Positions 18,809 to 27,545 of a DNA stretch of 64,000 bases are shown piece by piece. This stretch comes from CAIXSC01 sp046349855 (lineage in GTDB: Bacteria; Planctomycetota; Planctomycetia; Pirellulales; Pirellulaceae): assembly GCA_046349855.1 (NCBI GenBank), contig JAXMBM010000010.1, positions 84,749 to 148,748 of the forward strand. Reading direction: 5' to 3'. The position numbers were made by a program, and so were the translations under genes. The number at the start of each line of letters is the position of its first letter. Positions within the stretch are counted from its first letter, which is position 1. Below the pieces are notes generated by a model. That model searched no databases. It saw only the letters and a list, made by a program, of their open reading frames with translations, and had not been told where the DNA came from.

Positions 18809-20398
18809 ATGGCGGCACTACCCACGATCCTGTTGTGCGCTGCGTTGGCTTCCGTCGGCAATCCGACACTTATTGAATTCCACGCACCAGGCTGCCAGCA
18901 CTGCCGTACCATGGACGCCACGGTGCGGCGATTGCAGAACTCGGGCTACTCCGTGCAACGCGTCGATGCGCTGCAGCACCGCGAGGTGGCCACGCAGTTC
19001 GGCGTCACCGGCACGCCCACCTACGTGGTCGTCGTGCAGGGACAGGTCGTGCAGAAAATCGAAGGGGCGACGAGCTACGATCGGCTGGTGCAGCTGATCG
19101 AATCCGCGCAGACCAATCCGGCCGCTCCGGCCGCCCCCTCGGCGACGCCGGCACCAGGTACCGCGCCAGCCCGTCCGCCGGCATCTCCGCGGGTGCCGGC
19201 TTCTCCCCCGGTTCCCGGAGCAGGCGCGATGGCCGCTCCCGCTCCCGAGGCTGTGCCACCTGTCGCGCCACCTGCCACGCTGCCTCCCGCGGCCGCGCCG
19301 CCACCGGCAGCCGGTCGAGCCACGGCCGAGGTCGCCCGTTCATCGGAAGCCGCGGTGCAGCGAGCTCTGCAAGCCACGGTGCGGCTGCGCATCCAGGACG
19401 AGACCGGCACATCGGTCGCCACGGGGACGATCATCGATCTGCACCGCGACGAGGCGCTGGTGTTGACCTGCGGCCACGTGTTCCGCTCGTCGCGTGGCAA
19501 GGGAGAGATTCAGGTCGACCTGTTCGTGCCCGGGGCCGGCGAACCGCTGGTGGGGCAACTGGTCGATTTCGATTTCTATCGCGACATTGCCCTGGTGAGT
19601 TTTCGTCCCGAGTTACCGGTCCAGCCGGTACCCGTGTCAGCGGCCGACCCGCCACTCGACGTCCAATCCACCGTCTTCAGTATTGGCTGTGACAACGGAG
19701 GACAACCGCGGATCGAGCGATCGCGGGTCACGCGACTCAACCGCTACACCGGCCCGCCTAATGTGGAAGTTTCCGGGACGCCGGCGGGCGGTCGCAGCGG
19801 CGGAGGTCTGTTCACCGCGGACGGCCGGCTGGTCGGCGTCTGCAATGCGGCCAACGAGCCGGAGAACGAGGGGATTTTTGCGTCGCTGGCCACGGTGCAC
19901 TGGCAGTTGGAACAGGTCGGACTGGCGCGGCTCATCCCCGCGGCTCGGTCGACCGCCGAGCAGGTGGCGCGAGACGATCAGGGGCCTGCGGTGGGGGGAG
20001 CCAACGACGATCAGGAGATCTTCTTCGTGGTCCGGTCCAAGTCCGCTCCGCAGGATCCGGGGCGGGCCTTCGTCATCGACCGTCCTCAGCCCGAATTGCT
20101 CGACGCCCTCACACGATCAGGCCGTCCCGCCAGCAGCCTCCCCGGCGCTCCGCCGGCCGGTCTGGATCCGAATGGCGCGGTGGCGAACCGTCCGCCGGCG
20201 GGACCTGCCCCGCCCGGCGCTGCTCCGGCCACTCCGCCGCCGTTCCCCGGCGCCCCCGCACCGGCCGGGCCACCGCCGACCGACGGCATGGCTCGACAGC
20301 TCGATCCGCGCGGCGTACGCGGGCGCCTCCCGGACGCCTCCCCTCCCGTGATGCGCGGCCAGCAACCCAGCGGCGGATGGTGGCCCTTCCGCCCGTGA
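18809..20398 (+). CDS. Secreted or periplasmic thioredoxin-fold and trypsin-like protease fusion
   Basis: A 529-residue protein from ATG 18809, which has GGGAGG seven bases upstream. Residues 1-100 are a thioredoxin fold with the active-site pair in APGCQHCRTMD and the cis-proline loop GVTGTPTYV. A Pro/Ala-rich linker (about 105-190) leads to a chymotrypsin-fold domain (about 195-390) with His in TCGHVF, Asp in YRDIALVSF and the serine motif GRSGGGLF, so the catalytic triad looks complete. The C-terminus is again Pro/Gly-rich. The N-terminal hydrophobic stretch (ALPTILLCAALASVG) could be a short signal or the first strand of the fold, so localisation is uncertain. It may couple redox state of a target to proteolysis, but that is inference. 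Confidence 0.88.
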   Translation: MAALPTILLCAALASVGNPTLIEFHAPGCQHCRTMDATVRRLQNSGYSVQRVDALQHREVATQFGVTGTPTYVVVVQGQVVQKIEGATSYDRLVQLIESAQTNPAAPAAPSATPAPGTAPARPPASPRVPASPPVPGAGAMAAPAPEAVPPVAPPATLPPAAAPPPAAGRATAEVARSSEAAVQRALQATVRLRIQDETGTSVATGTIIDLHRDEALVLTCGHVFRSSRGKGEIQVDLFVPGAGEPLVGQLVDFDFYRDIALVSFRPELPVQPVPVSAADPPLDVQSTVFSIGCDNGGQPRIERSRVTRLNRYTGPPNVEVSGTPAGGRSGGGLFTADGRLVGVCNAANEPENEGIFASLATVHWQLEQVGLARLIPAARSTAEQVARDDQGPAVGGANDDQEIFFVVRSKSAPQDPGRAFVIDRPQPELLDALTRSGRPASSLPGAPPAGLDPNGAVANRPPAGPAPPGAAPATPPPFPGAPAPAGPPPTDGMARQLDPRGVRGRLPDASPPVMRGQQPSGGWWPFRP

Positions 20399-20423
20399 TG
20401 GTGGCGAGCGCGTGGCGTCGCCG

Positions 20424-20511
20424 CCTGATTGGACAGCGCCAGGTTGTCATCGTCGTGGATCGCTCCGCGATCCAACGCCTCTGATTCCGAACGCTGGATC
20501 GTCGAGCGTGA
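20424..20511. repeat. Partial copy of family A repeat
   Basis: It starts CCTGATTGGACAGCGCCAGG and contains the core hairpin TGGATCGCTCCGCGATCCA followed by CGCCTCTG and a degenerate second palindrome. It fills the 113-base gap between two convergent genes and could act as a transcript end, although no T-run follows the hairpin. Confidence 0.8.
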
Positions 20512-22539
20512 TCAACGGCGTGGCAGTGTCAGGCTTCCTGTGAAGGGAGTGCCGGTCAGTCGTTGCAACTGGGCTGCCTGCTCCGCCGTGAGCACCGCTT
20601 CCGTCTTCGCGCCATCGATCAGGCGTTGCCGCTGCTCGTCGGTGAGTTTCAATTCCTCGGCCACGCCGGGATAGCCTGCCGCAGTATAGACCCCGAAGCC
20701 CGTCGATGATCGTTCCGCGGCCAGCAGTGCTTGCAGCATGAGCTGCCGGAAGCGCGCCGCCTGTTCGGCGGTCAGCAGTTTGCTCAGCGCCGCGCTGATC
20801 GCCGCCGAACGAGCCTCATAGCCCTCGGCTGACATGGGAAACGACGGGCTGTTGATGGGCAAACGGCGAGTTTCGTCGTACGACTTCTGCACTTGCTGAA
20901 CCTGTTCCGGCGTCAATTTTAGTTCGGTCTGCATGTCGGGAAGTCGTGCCAGGTAGGTCAGATCGACGACATGTCGCCCAAACGTCAGGCGTCGCAGCGC
21001 CGCAATGGAGTCTCCGCTGCCCCCCGGAGGCCCGCCGCCCGAGCCCCGGTCCGTTCCCGGCACAGACAGGCTTCCTGTGAAGGGAGCACCGGTCATCCGT
21101 TGAAACTGGGCCGCTTGCTCGGGCGTGAGTACCGCTTCCGTCTTCGCGCCATCGATCAGGCGTTGCCGCTGCTCGTCGGTGAGTTTCAATTCCTCGGCCA
21201 CGCCGGGATAGCCTGCCGCAACATAAATCCCAAAACTACGCTGCGAACGCTCGTCGGCCAGCAGCGCTTGCAACATGATCTGCCGGAAGCGTGCCGCCTG
21301 TTCGGCGGTCAGCAGTTTGCTCAGCGCCGCGCTGGTCGCGGCCGAACGAGCCCCGTAGGCGTCAGATTGCGTGGAATCTCCGCGGCTGGAATCTCCGCGG
21401 CTAATTGGTATGCGGCGAACTTCCTCGTACGATTTTTTGGCTTCCTGAACTTGTTCCGGTGTCAATTTCAGTTCCGTCTGGATGTCGGCGATTTGTGACA
21501 AGTAGGTCAGATCGACGATATGTCGCCCAAACGCCATGCGGCGTAGCGAGACGGCGCCCCCCCCGGGCCCGCCCATCCAGCCCGGTCCTCCTCTTGATTG
21601 GGAAAAGCTCCCCGTGAACGGCTCCCCTACCTGCTCGCGCCAGACCTCTCGTTGTTGTTCGCTCAACATCTCCGCGACGGCCACCCACAGCGCCTGGCGC
21701 GAGTCACCGGCCGCCCCCGAACGTTCATCGCCGGTTCGCGGACGGCCGCGGGAGGATTCGTTGTACCGCGTCTGCAGAGTCCGCAGTTTCTCTCGCTGTT
21801 CGGGCGTGGCCTGGAGCGCCGTGAGCAAGGTTTCGTTGGTCAATAACGCCGCCCCGGACTGCTGGCGGACGAGCTGGCCGAGCCGTTTCCGCTGGGCGTC
21901 GTTCAGGAGCTCGTCCGCGGCCTGATCGAACTTCTGCCGCAACGTCTCCAGGGACTGGCGTATGCTCTGGGACTCGCGCGCTGCGGACATTATCTCCCGA
22001 GCTTCGCTGGTGAGTGCTTGCCGCAGCGCTTGGATCTTGGCCACCTGTTCCGGGGTGATGTGGAGGTCGCGCTGGACGTCGGTCAGATCGAGCAGATAAA
22101 CGCGGAAACTTCGCGTCGAAGTGCTGGCCGAACCGAATTCTGACGACGCGAATCGTCGGCTGCGAGTGCCGTAGGTGACGAGCCGCCGATCGGCATCGGG
22201 ATAGTAGAGTCCCAGGGCATTGTCCTGTTCGTCGGTCAACAACCAGGGATGGGTCAAGAAGGTCGACTCCACCTGCCGTTCGCCGGCGGCCAGAGTCCGC
22301 ACCAGGACGCGCTGGCCGGCTTCGTTGAGTCGAAACAGCTTGATGGGCTTCTCGCCCTGGTTCCAGAATTCAATCGATGTGGCAAAATCGCTGCGCAGCG
22401 CCGCCGCTCCCTTTTCCTCCGCGGAGTGCTTTTGCTGGGCCCAGGAGGCCGGGACGGCGCAGAGGAGGAATGCCGTCAGGGTTGTCAGCGAACCCACGAG
22501 CTTCTTCGACGTCTGCGGCCGTTGCTGCCAGGTGACCAT
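20512..22539 (-). CDS. Secreted protein with VHL-like beta domain and repeated helical modules
   Basis: A 675-residue protein from ATG 22539 (GAGG eight bases upstream). A signal peptide ends near ASWAQQ (residue 35). Residues 48-115 match the beta domain of the von Hippel-Lindau protein in pattern: ALRS, SIEFWNQGEKPIKLFRLN, TLAAGERQVEST and HPWLLTDEQDN. His97 and Trp99 correspond to the pVHL HLW motif. The rest is three diverged copies of a helical module with a conserved ELKLTPEQVQ segment, a LLTAEQAARFRQ segment and an end motif PFTGS. The last two copies are close to identical (DNA about 20520-20990 and 21065-21540), which points to a recent duplication. The family is unnamed as far as I can tell, and its function is unknown. 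Confidence 0.85.
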   Translation of the reverse strand: MVTWQQRPQTSKKLVGSLTTLTAFLLCAVPASWAQQKHSAEEKGAAALRSDFATSIEFWNQGEKPIKLFRLNEAGQRVLVRTLAAGERQVESTFLTHPWLLTDEQDNALGLYYPDADRRLVTYGTRSRRFASSEFGSASTSTRSFRVYLLDLTDVQRDLHITPEQVAKIQALRQALTSEAREIMSAARESQSIRQSLETLRQKFDQAADELLNDAQRKRLGQLVRQQSGAALLTNETLLTALQATPEQREKLRTLQTRYNESSRGRPRTGDERSGAAGDSRQALWVAVAEMLSEQQREVWREQVGEPFTGSFSQSRGGPGWMGGPGGGAVSLRRMAFGRHIVDLTYLSQIADIQTELKLTPEQVQEAKKSYEEVRRIPISRGDSSRGDSTQSDAYGARSAATSAALSKLLTAEQAARFRQIMLQALLADERSQRSFGIYVAAGYPGVAEELKLTDEQRQRLIDGAKTEAVLTPEQAAQFQRMTGAPFTGSLSVPGTDRGSGGGPPGGSGDSIAALRRLTFGRHVVDLTYLARLPDMQTELKLTPEQVQQVQKSYDETRRLPINSPSFPMSAEGYEARSAAISAALSKLLTAEQAARFRQLMLQALLAAERSSTGFGVYTAAGYPGVAEELKLTDEQRQRLIDGAKTEAVLTAEQAAQLQRLTGTPFTGSLTLPRR

Positions 22540-22725
22540 GGAACGAGTCCTCGCCAAGGATGAAGGATCGGCGGACTCGGGGGCTCGCCGAGCTGCGAGG
22601 TAACCTCCCCCCAGCAGGCAGGTATTGTCGCTCCAGCCAATGGGGTGAGTCAACAATCTTCCCCACCCAGCCGGCTCGGAGTTCAGAATTCCCTGTCCCC
22701 CGCCCTCTTCTGGCTCCGAGCTCCT

Positions 22726-22960
22726 TAGTTGGACAGCGCCTGGTTCTCCGACTTCAGGCAGGGTGATGTGCCTGTTTCGGTGCGCCTTAGCCTGGATTAT
22801 GGCGCGGGGCATGGTTGCGCGGGGCATAGTCGTGGATCGCTCCGCGATCCAACGCCTCTGCGGTCGGACGTTGGATCGTGGATCGCTCCGCGACTCTGTG
22901 TCCGGACGTTGGATCGCAATGCGATCCACGCCTAGGACAATCTGGCGCTGTCCAATCAGG
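22726..22960. repeat. Complete family A repeat with terminal inverted repeats
   Basis: The left end is TTAGTTGGACAGCGCCTGG, and the right end is the reverse complement of CCTGATTGGACAGCGCCAGA. Between them are a GCGCGGGGCAT tandem, the hairpin TGGATCGCTCCGCGATCCA at about 22831-22851, a second partial copy of it, and a third palindrome GGATCGCAATGCGATCC at about 22910-22926. It occupies most of the 416-base gap upstream of the VHL-like gene and touches the last codons of the DUF1080 gene. The rest of that gap (22540-22725) shows nothing recognisable. Confidence 0.85.
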
Positions 22961-23774
22961 GTTCGGTGGCGAGGCGGATATTGCGGAACTCGACCCACAT
23001 CGGATTACCGGCATGCAGCTGGAGCGCCAGGATGCCTTCGAGGAGCGTTTTTTGTGGATCTTTGTCGGTGAAATCGAGGATCAACCGGCCGTTGAGATAA
23101 TGCAGGATCCGGTTGCCTCGAGCGATGATGACCACATCGTTCCAGTCATCGAGCTTGAACAGCTGCGAGAACTCGGCGGCGTCGATCAGCGCCCCGGTGA
23201 CCTGTTTCTTGCCATCTTCCCAGGTGGCCTGTTCGCCGACGAGGCAGATGCGGCCGCGGGAACCGCCTTCGTCGTAGATGAAGCCCGAGACGTTGGGCAG
23301 TTTCGTTTCGTTGCGAATCTCGTGCTGGTAGCCCCTCACGACCCAGGCATTGCCGACCTTTCCTTCGGTGATGTGCTTGGAGCGGTACTGGATGCCTGAA
23401 TTGTTGGTGGCGCTGCTGCGGAACGAGAGACGGAGCTGGAAATCTTTGAGCACCCCGTCCTTCCAGATGATGAACGTGTTCCCCTTGGCGACATTTTCGG
23501 CTGTCGTTTCACCGCGCAGCACGCCGTCCTTGACGCTCCACAAGCGAGGATCACCGTCCCAACCGGTGAGGTCTCGGCCATTGAACAGGACGCGCATGCC
23601 GGCCGGCTCCGGCGGGGCGGATCGGGGAGCATCGTCGGCTCGTGCGGCCAGGGTGGCGAAGAGCGTGCCGGCCAGCAGCAGAGCGCTCCAGGACTTGGCG
23701 TGGCGAGCGCTGCGGGGGCGCGACGTGCCCGGGAGAGCGGACGGGGGAGTCGAGCGATACGACCGAAGTGACAT
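22956..23774 (-). CDS. DUF1080 (3-keto-disaccharide hydrolase-type) secreted protein
   Basis: A 272-residue protein. Residues 1-46 form a long signal peptide typical of planctomycetes (cleavage near LAARA-DDA). The mature chain is one concanavalin-like beta-sandwich of the DUF1080 family: it begins FNGRDLTGWDGDPRLW and continues with VLRGE, FQLRLSFR, NSGIQYRS, GYQHEI, DWNDVVIIARGNRILHYLNG and GILALQLHAG, and fills the protein. Members are now linked to hydrolysis of 3-keto-glucosides, and many are secreted glycan-active proteins of planctomycetes. The specific substrate cannot be deduced. It is the first of a run of minus-strand genes. Confidence 0.92.
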   Translation of the reverse strand: MSLRSYRSTPPSALPGTSRPRSARHAKSWSALLLAGTLFATLAARADDAPRSAPPEPAGMRVLFNGRDLTGWDGDPRLWSVKDGVLRGETTAENVAKGNTFIIWKDGVLKDFQLRLSFRSSATNNSGIQYRSKHITEGKVGNAWVVRGYQHEIRNETKLPNVSGFIYDEGGSRGRICLVGEQATWEDGKKQVTGALIDAAEFSQLFKLDDWNDVVIIARGNRILHYLNGRLILDFTDKDPQKTLLEGILALQLHAGNPMWVEFRNIRLATEP

Positions 23775-23839
23775 GGTGGATCTCGCGGAGAGTTCAGGGG
23801 AATCGACAGCGGGCCCACGCCGACCGCGGGCCGCCCCGA

Positions 23840-24019
23840 TTATGGCTCAGGGAGCATGCCGCCGAAAGTGACGGGATGCTGGATGACCTGCGCCACGGGC
23901 CAGCCCGCCTCGCGGTTCAGCGCCTCCACCAGTTGCGGGACTTCGTCATCGTATGGGTACAGGCAATCTTTGGGCACGAGGAGTCCATGGGGAAACAGCT
24001 GGCTGTGGACCGCGATCAT
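23840..24019 (-). CDS. Possible small protein of 59 residues
   Basis: ATG 24019 is preceded by GAGG at five bases, and the frame runs to TAA at 23842-23840. The product reads MIAVHSQLFPHG, PKDCLYPYDDEVPQLVEALN and GWPVAQVIQHPVTFGGML, a soluble-looking sequence without low complexity. It lies 42 bases after the TM2 gene and 65 bases before the DUF1080 start, so it could be part of one transcript. It is in the same frame as the TM2 gene, and the open frame reaches up to the TM2 stop codon. No family is recognised. Confidence 0.45.
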   Translation of the reverse strand: MIAVHSQLFPHGLLVPKDCLYPYDDEVPQLVEALNREAGWPVAQVIQHPVTFGGMLPEP

Positions 24020-24061
24020 GTCGGCCTCACAGAGGAGACGTGGTGCGGCATTCCCGACCGC

Positions 24062-24478
24062 TCAGCGGACCGGAGCCAGGGCCAGATGGTTAATTTCGCT
24101 GACCTGGCCGTTCAGCGTCCAGAAATCGTACAGCAGGCCAAACCCGAACAGCCCTCCCGTGAGCAGGTAGACGAGGCCCGTGACTATCTTTCCGAGATAA
24201 AACCGGTGCACGCCGAACAGCCCGAGGAAGGTGAGCAGCAGCCAGGCCAGCGAGTAATCGCAGGGTCCCACCTGATACCGCGCCGAAGCCGAACGTTCCA
24301 TTCCCGGGATCAGGAACAGATCGATCAGCCAGCCGATTCCCAGGAGCCCGGCGGTAAAGAACCAGATCGTGCCCGACACCGGCCGGCCAAAGTAGAACCG
24401 GTGAGCGCCAGTGAAACCGACGATCCACAGGATGTAGCCGATGCCGACCGAATGGGTGGCGGGCAAGGTCGAGTTCAT
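24062..24478 (-). CDS. TM2 domain membrane protein (two TM2 units)
   Basis: A 138-residue membrane protein made of two TM2 units. Unit one has LWIVGFTGAHRFYFGRPVSG and a second helix ending in a DLFLIPGM segment. Unit two has FLGLFGVHRFYLGKIVTG and then LLYDFWTLNGQV. The G-x-HRFY-x-GR/K signature and the following Asp are both kept in each unit, giving four membrane helices. TM2 proteins occur widely and have no agreed biochemical role. It precedes the small ORF at 23840. Confidence 0.9.
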   Translation of the reverse strand: MNSTLPATHSVGIGYILWIVGFTGAHRFYFGRPVSGTIWFFTAGLLGIGWLIDLFLIPGMERSASARYQVGPCDYSLAWLLLTFLGLFGVHRFYLGKIVTGLVYLLTGGLFGFGLLYDFWTLNGQVSEINHLALAPVR

Positions 24479-24565
24479 GGCGTTTTCCCGAGGGCGAGGT
24501 GGCGGTTCATTCCTGTCGTTGACAGCGCACTGGTGATTCGTCCCCCTTGGCCCAATCTTGTCCCC

Positions 24566-24619
24566 GAGGCCCCCGGCGCACCTGAGGCCCTCGGCGCACC
24601 TGCGGCCCCCGGCGCAACG
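24566..24619. repeat. 18-bp tandem repeat, three copies
   Basis: Three consecutive 18-base units of the form GAGGCCCYCGGCGCACCT (24566, 24584 and 24602, the last slightly diverged) sit in the 166-base gap upstream of the TM2 gene. They are not in a recognised reading frame. Confidence 0.75.
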
Positions 24620-24644
24620 GACCCTCGGAAAAACGGAAACAACA

Positions 24645-27506
24645 TCAGCGGCTGAAGTTGGGATGCCGGGAATCTCCCAGCGATTCCATATATGCCAGCA
24701 GATCGAGGATATCGTCCTGGCTGAACGTGTTCAGCAAGCCCACGGGCATGGGGGAGATCTTCGAGGGGGCGCGGGATTCGATGTTCGACTTGCTGATGGT
24801 CACCGTCTTCTCTTCCAGCGGGTTCGGACGAACGACGACCTTCTCGGGAGTCTCCTCGACGATGCGCCCGACGATCACCTGGCCGTCGCGCGTTTCGATG
24901 GCCGTATTCGTGTACTGTTCGGACAGCACCTTCGACGGCTCGGTGAGGGATTCCAGGATGTCCTGCCGCTTGAACCGCGTGGACACGGCCGTGAGATCGG
25001 GACCGATGGCGCCTCCCTGATCACCGTAGCGGTGGCAGGCGCTGCACTGGGCCTCATAAAACACCTCGCGGCCCCGATTGAAATTGCGCCCCTTGCCGAC
25101 CTGGGCCAGGAGCGATTGCAGATCCGCGGTCGTCCATTCGCGGACCAGTTTGCGCGTCGTCAGAGGAGGAGCCGGCTTGCGAACCTGCCCGGCATCGTAG
25201 GCGGCCAGGATGTCGTGCAGCGCCAGGATCTCCTCCGGCGACATGGTGAACTTGGCCTCCTCGTGGGCCTTCGCCAGGAAGTTGTTGAAACTCGCCCCGT
25301 TGTTGAACTGAATGCCGGCGTCGCGGAACCATTGCACCACGTAATCGGGATGCTCGGTTCGACGCCCTTGGTTCCACCACGCCAGGTAGCTGCGACGCAG
25401 GTCGACATTCCAACCCGTCTTGATGCTGCGAAGCGCCATGACGTAGACGATCTGTTCTTCCTGAGTGCGGGCGGCCTGCAACAGGCCGATCGTGCGGGCC
25501 ACCGCCTGCGGCGCGTTGACCGCCAGCAGGATCTGGCACAACTCGCGATTGACCGACTCGGAGCGAGCGGGGTACAGCGGGTCGATGTCAGCGAGCAGCG
25601 ACCGGGCCGCATCTCCGGTCGGAACACCCTGCCGCGCCAGCGACACGGCGATGACCCGCAGTTTCTCCAGCAATTGCGGTTCGGTGAGGCTGGCCGAGGG
25701 AATCGCAGCCAGCGCCTGGAGAATCGCGGGTTGAGTCTCTGCCGGCGTCACGCGGGCCAGCGCCAGGAGCGCGGTGAGCGCCGCCTGGGGTTGTTTTTCG
25801 GCCAGCGCTCGGGCCTGCCACGTCGCCACGGGATTGCGCTCCAGCACCAGCCGGGCGGCATAGCGGAGGTACCGGTCCGGGCTGCTCAAGTGCGGCCAAG
25901 CCACGTCGATGGCCGCCGGGTCGGGTTGCACGTTGAGTGCTTCCAGGCGGCGACGTTGCTCCCGCGCCTCCTGGCCTGCCTGGTGACGCAGCTTCTCGGC
26001 CGGCAGCGCCTCGGCCGGCTCCTTCCCCGTGTAGACCACGCGGAACAGGCTGGCCTGCGTGCCGCGACCGCCAATGGTGAAGTACAGTGCGCCGTCCGCT
26101 CCGATCACGCAGTCGGTGAGATTGAGTGGCGTCCGGCCACGGCCCGTGCGCAGCGACCGCGGCGCGACGAAGTTCTCCCACGTCCCCTGATAGCCAGCCC
26201 CTTGAGGAGTCAGATGCACGGCGATCAGGCGACCGTAGGTCCAGTCGCAGATGAAGAAGGCCTGCTGGTAACGAGCGGGGAATCGAGCCCCGGTACCGAA
26301 CGTCACGCCGGTCGGGCAGCCGATCCCGATCGTCGCCGACCGCGGCAGGCAGTCCGGATAGTACTCGGGCCACTTCGCCGATCCCTCCCGGAAACCTTGA
26401 TCGCCGCCACGGACCGAATGAAACACATGGATCGGGCGATACCAGGGGGTTCCCCAGTCCCATTCCATATCGCTGTCGAAGCCGAACAGTTCGCCATCCG
26501 CATTGAAGCCGATGTCATAGGTGTTGCGCTGGCCGGCCGAGAACAGTTCCGCGTTCTTGCCGTCCAGGTCCATGCGAGCGATGTAGCCGCCGGGAGGCAG
26601 GCGCCCCGCGCCGAAGCCGTTGCCGTCCTCGGCTCGCTTCAGCGGCAGGTCGTCGGCATAGTTGCGATGGGGCGACGTGGGAGCCAGATCGGTGGGCACG
26701 TCGACAAAGTTCCCGCACACGACGTACAGCTTCCGATCGGGGCCCAGCACGATCGCATGCGCCCCATGTTCACCCGCTCCTCCCCGCCATTCCCGCAGCA
26801 GTTCGACCTGCGCGAAACTGCCATCCCCCTGAGTATCCCGGCAACGATAGAGCCCGTACTTGCCATCCTTACCTGCTCCGTTCAAGTACAGGTCGTGGTC
26901 GACGAACAGCATGCCCATGACTTCCGTCACGGGAATCGGCAGAATCTCTTCCTGCTTCACCCGGCCGTTCTCCAGCGTCAGCCGAGTAATCTGCTGTCCC
27001 CGCTGACCACCCAGGAGCAGCCGCCCCTGCGGGTCGTTGATCATGCTGATCCACGAACCGTTGGTCTGCGCATTGGCGCGGAAAACATGCTCGACCTGGA
27101 AGCCGGCGGGAACGTCCAGCGCTTCGGCCGCGTTCTCCAGCGTTACCGGCTGCGAGCCGTCGGCCGGGCCGTAGGTCGCCTTGGTCACGACCAGCTTCTG
27201 GCCGGCCGGCGCGGCAATCTCCAGCCGGCCGCCTTCCGGTACTTCGCGGCTGAGCTGCTGGTCGCCCAGGCGATACTCGACGCGCAGTTTCTTGACCACT
27301 CCCGGCGCCGTGTCGCCAAACGTCCCGTTGGAGGCGCTGATCGACAGCTTGTTGTCTTTCACGGCCGCGACAACTTCCGCCGTCACATCGGTCCCCTTGG
27401 CGGCGTGAGCGGCCGGGAGCGCGATTAACAGGAGAGACAGGACGCCGAGCCAACTGCCGAGACACCGGCCACAGCGGGCCAACGCAGTAATCAGGTGAGT
27501 TTTCAT
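24645..27506 (-). CDS. Large secreted c-type cytochrome with PVC-type heme-binding domain
   Basis: A 953-residue protein with a signal peptide (cleavage near AHA-AKG, residue 36). The middle is a sorbosone/glucose dehydrogenase-like beta-propeller (about 130-530) with motifs such as EHGAHAIVLGPD and GYIARMDLDGKNAELFSAGQRNTYDIGFN cut across blades. A helical HEAT-like region follows (about 560-790). The C-terminal cytochrome c domain has CSACH (about residue 820) and then GGAIGPDLT, ILESLTEPSK and the PVC-specific tail with SKSNIESR and PMPVGLLNTFSQDDI. This architecture is expanded in Planctomycetes and Verrucomicrobia and is thought to pair sugar oxidation with electron transfer in the periplasm. 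The substrate is unknown. Confidence 0.93.
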   Translation of the reverse strand: MKTHLITALARCGRCLGSWLGVLSLLLIALPAAHAAKGTDVTAEVVAAVKDNKLSISASNGTFGDTAPGVVKKLRVEYRLGDQQLSREVPEGGRLEIAAPAGQKLVVTKATYGPADGSQPVTLENAAEALDVPAGFQVEHVFRANAQTNGSWISMINDPQGRLLLGGQRGQQITRLTLENGRVKQEEILPIPVTEVMGMLFVDHDLYLNGAGKDGKYGLYRCRDTQGDGSFAQVELLREWRGGAGEHGAHAIVLGPDRKLYVVCGNFVDVPTDLAPTSPHRNYADDLPLKRAEDGNGFGAGRLPPGGYIARMDLDGKNAELFSAGQRNTYDIGFNADGELFGFDSDMEWDWGTPWYRPIHVFHSVRGGDQGFREGSAKWPEYYPDCLPRSATIGIGCPTGVTFGTGARFPARYQQAFFICDWTYGRLIAVHLTPQGAGYQGTWENFVAPRSLRTGRGRTPLNLTDCVIGADGALYFTIGGRGTQASLFRVVYTGKEPAEALPAEKLRHQAGQEAREQRRRLEALNVQPDPAAIDVAWPHLSSPDRYLRYAARLVLERNPVATWQARALAEKQPQAALTALLALARVTPAETQPAILQALAAIPSASLTEPQLLEKLRVIAVSLARQGVPTGDAARSLLADIDPLYPARSESVNRELCQILLAVNAPQAVARTIGLLQAARTQEEQIVYVMALRSIKTGWNVDLRRSYLAWWNQGRRTEHPDYVVQWFRDAGIQFNNGASFNNFLAKAHEEAKFTMSPEEILALHDILAAYDAGQVRKPAPPLTTRKLVREWTTADLQSLLAQVGKGRNFNRGREVFYEAQCSACHRYGDQGGAIGPDLTAVSTRFKRQDILESLTEPSKVLSEQYTNTAIETRDGQVIVGRIVEETPEKVVVRPNPLEEKTVTISKSNIESRAPSKISPMPVGLLNTFSQDDILDLLAYMESLGDSRHPNFSR

Positions 27507-27545
27507 GGTAGGTGGGAAAAAGGGAGGGCGTGAGACAGGAAACTA

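Noticed and set aside
24558..27428. 956-codon open frame on the plus strand opposite the cytochrome gene
   Set aside because: The minus-strand frame encodes a complete PVC-type cytochrome; the plus product has no fold or motif and mirrors codon bias of a high-G+C gene.
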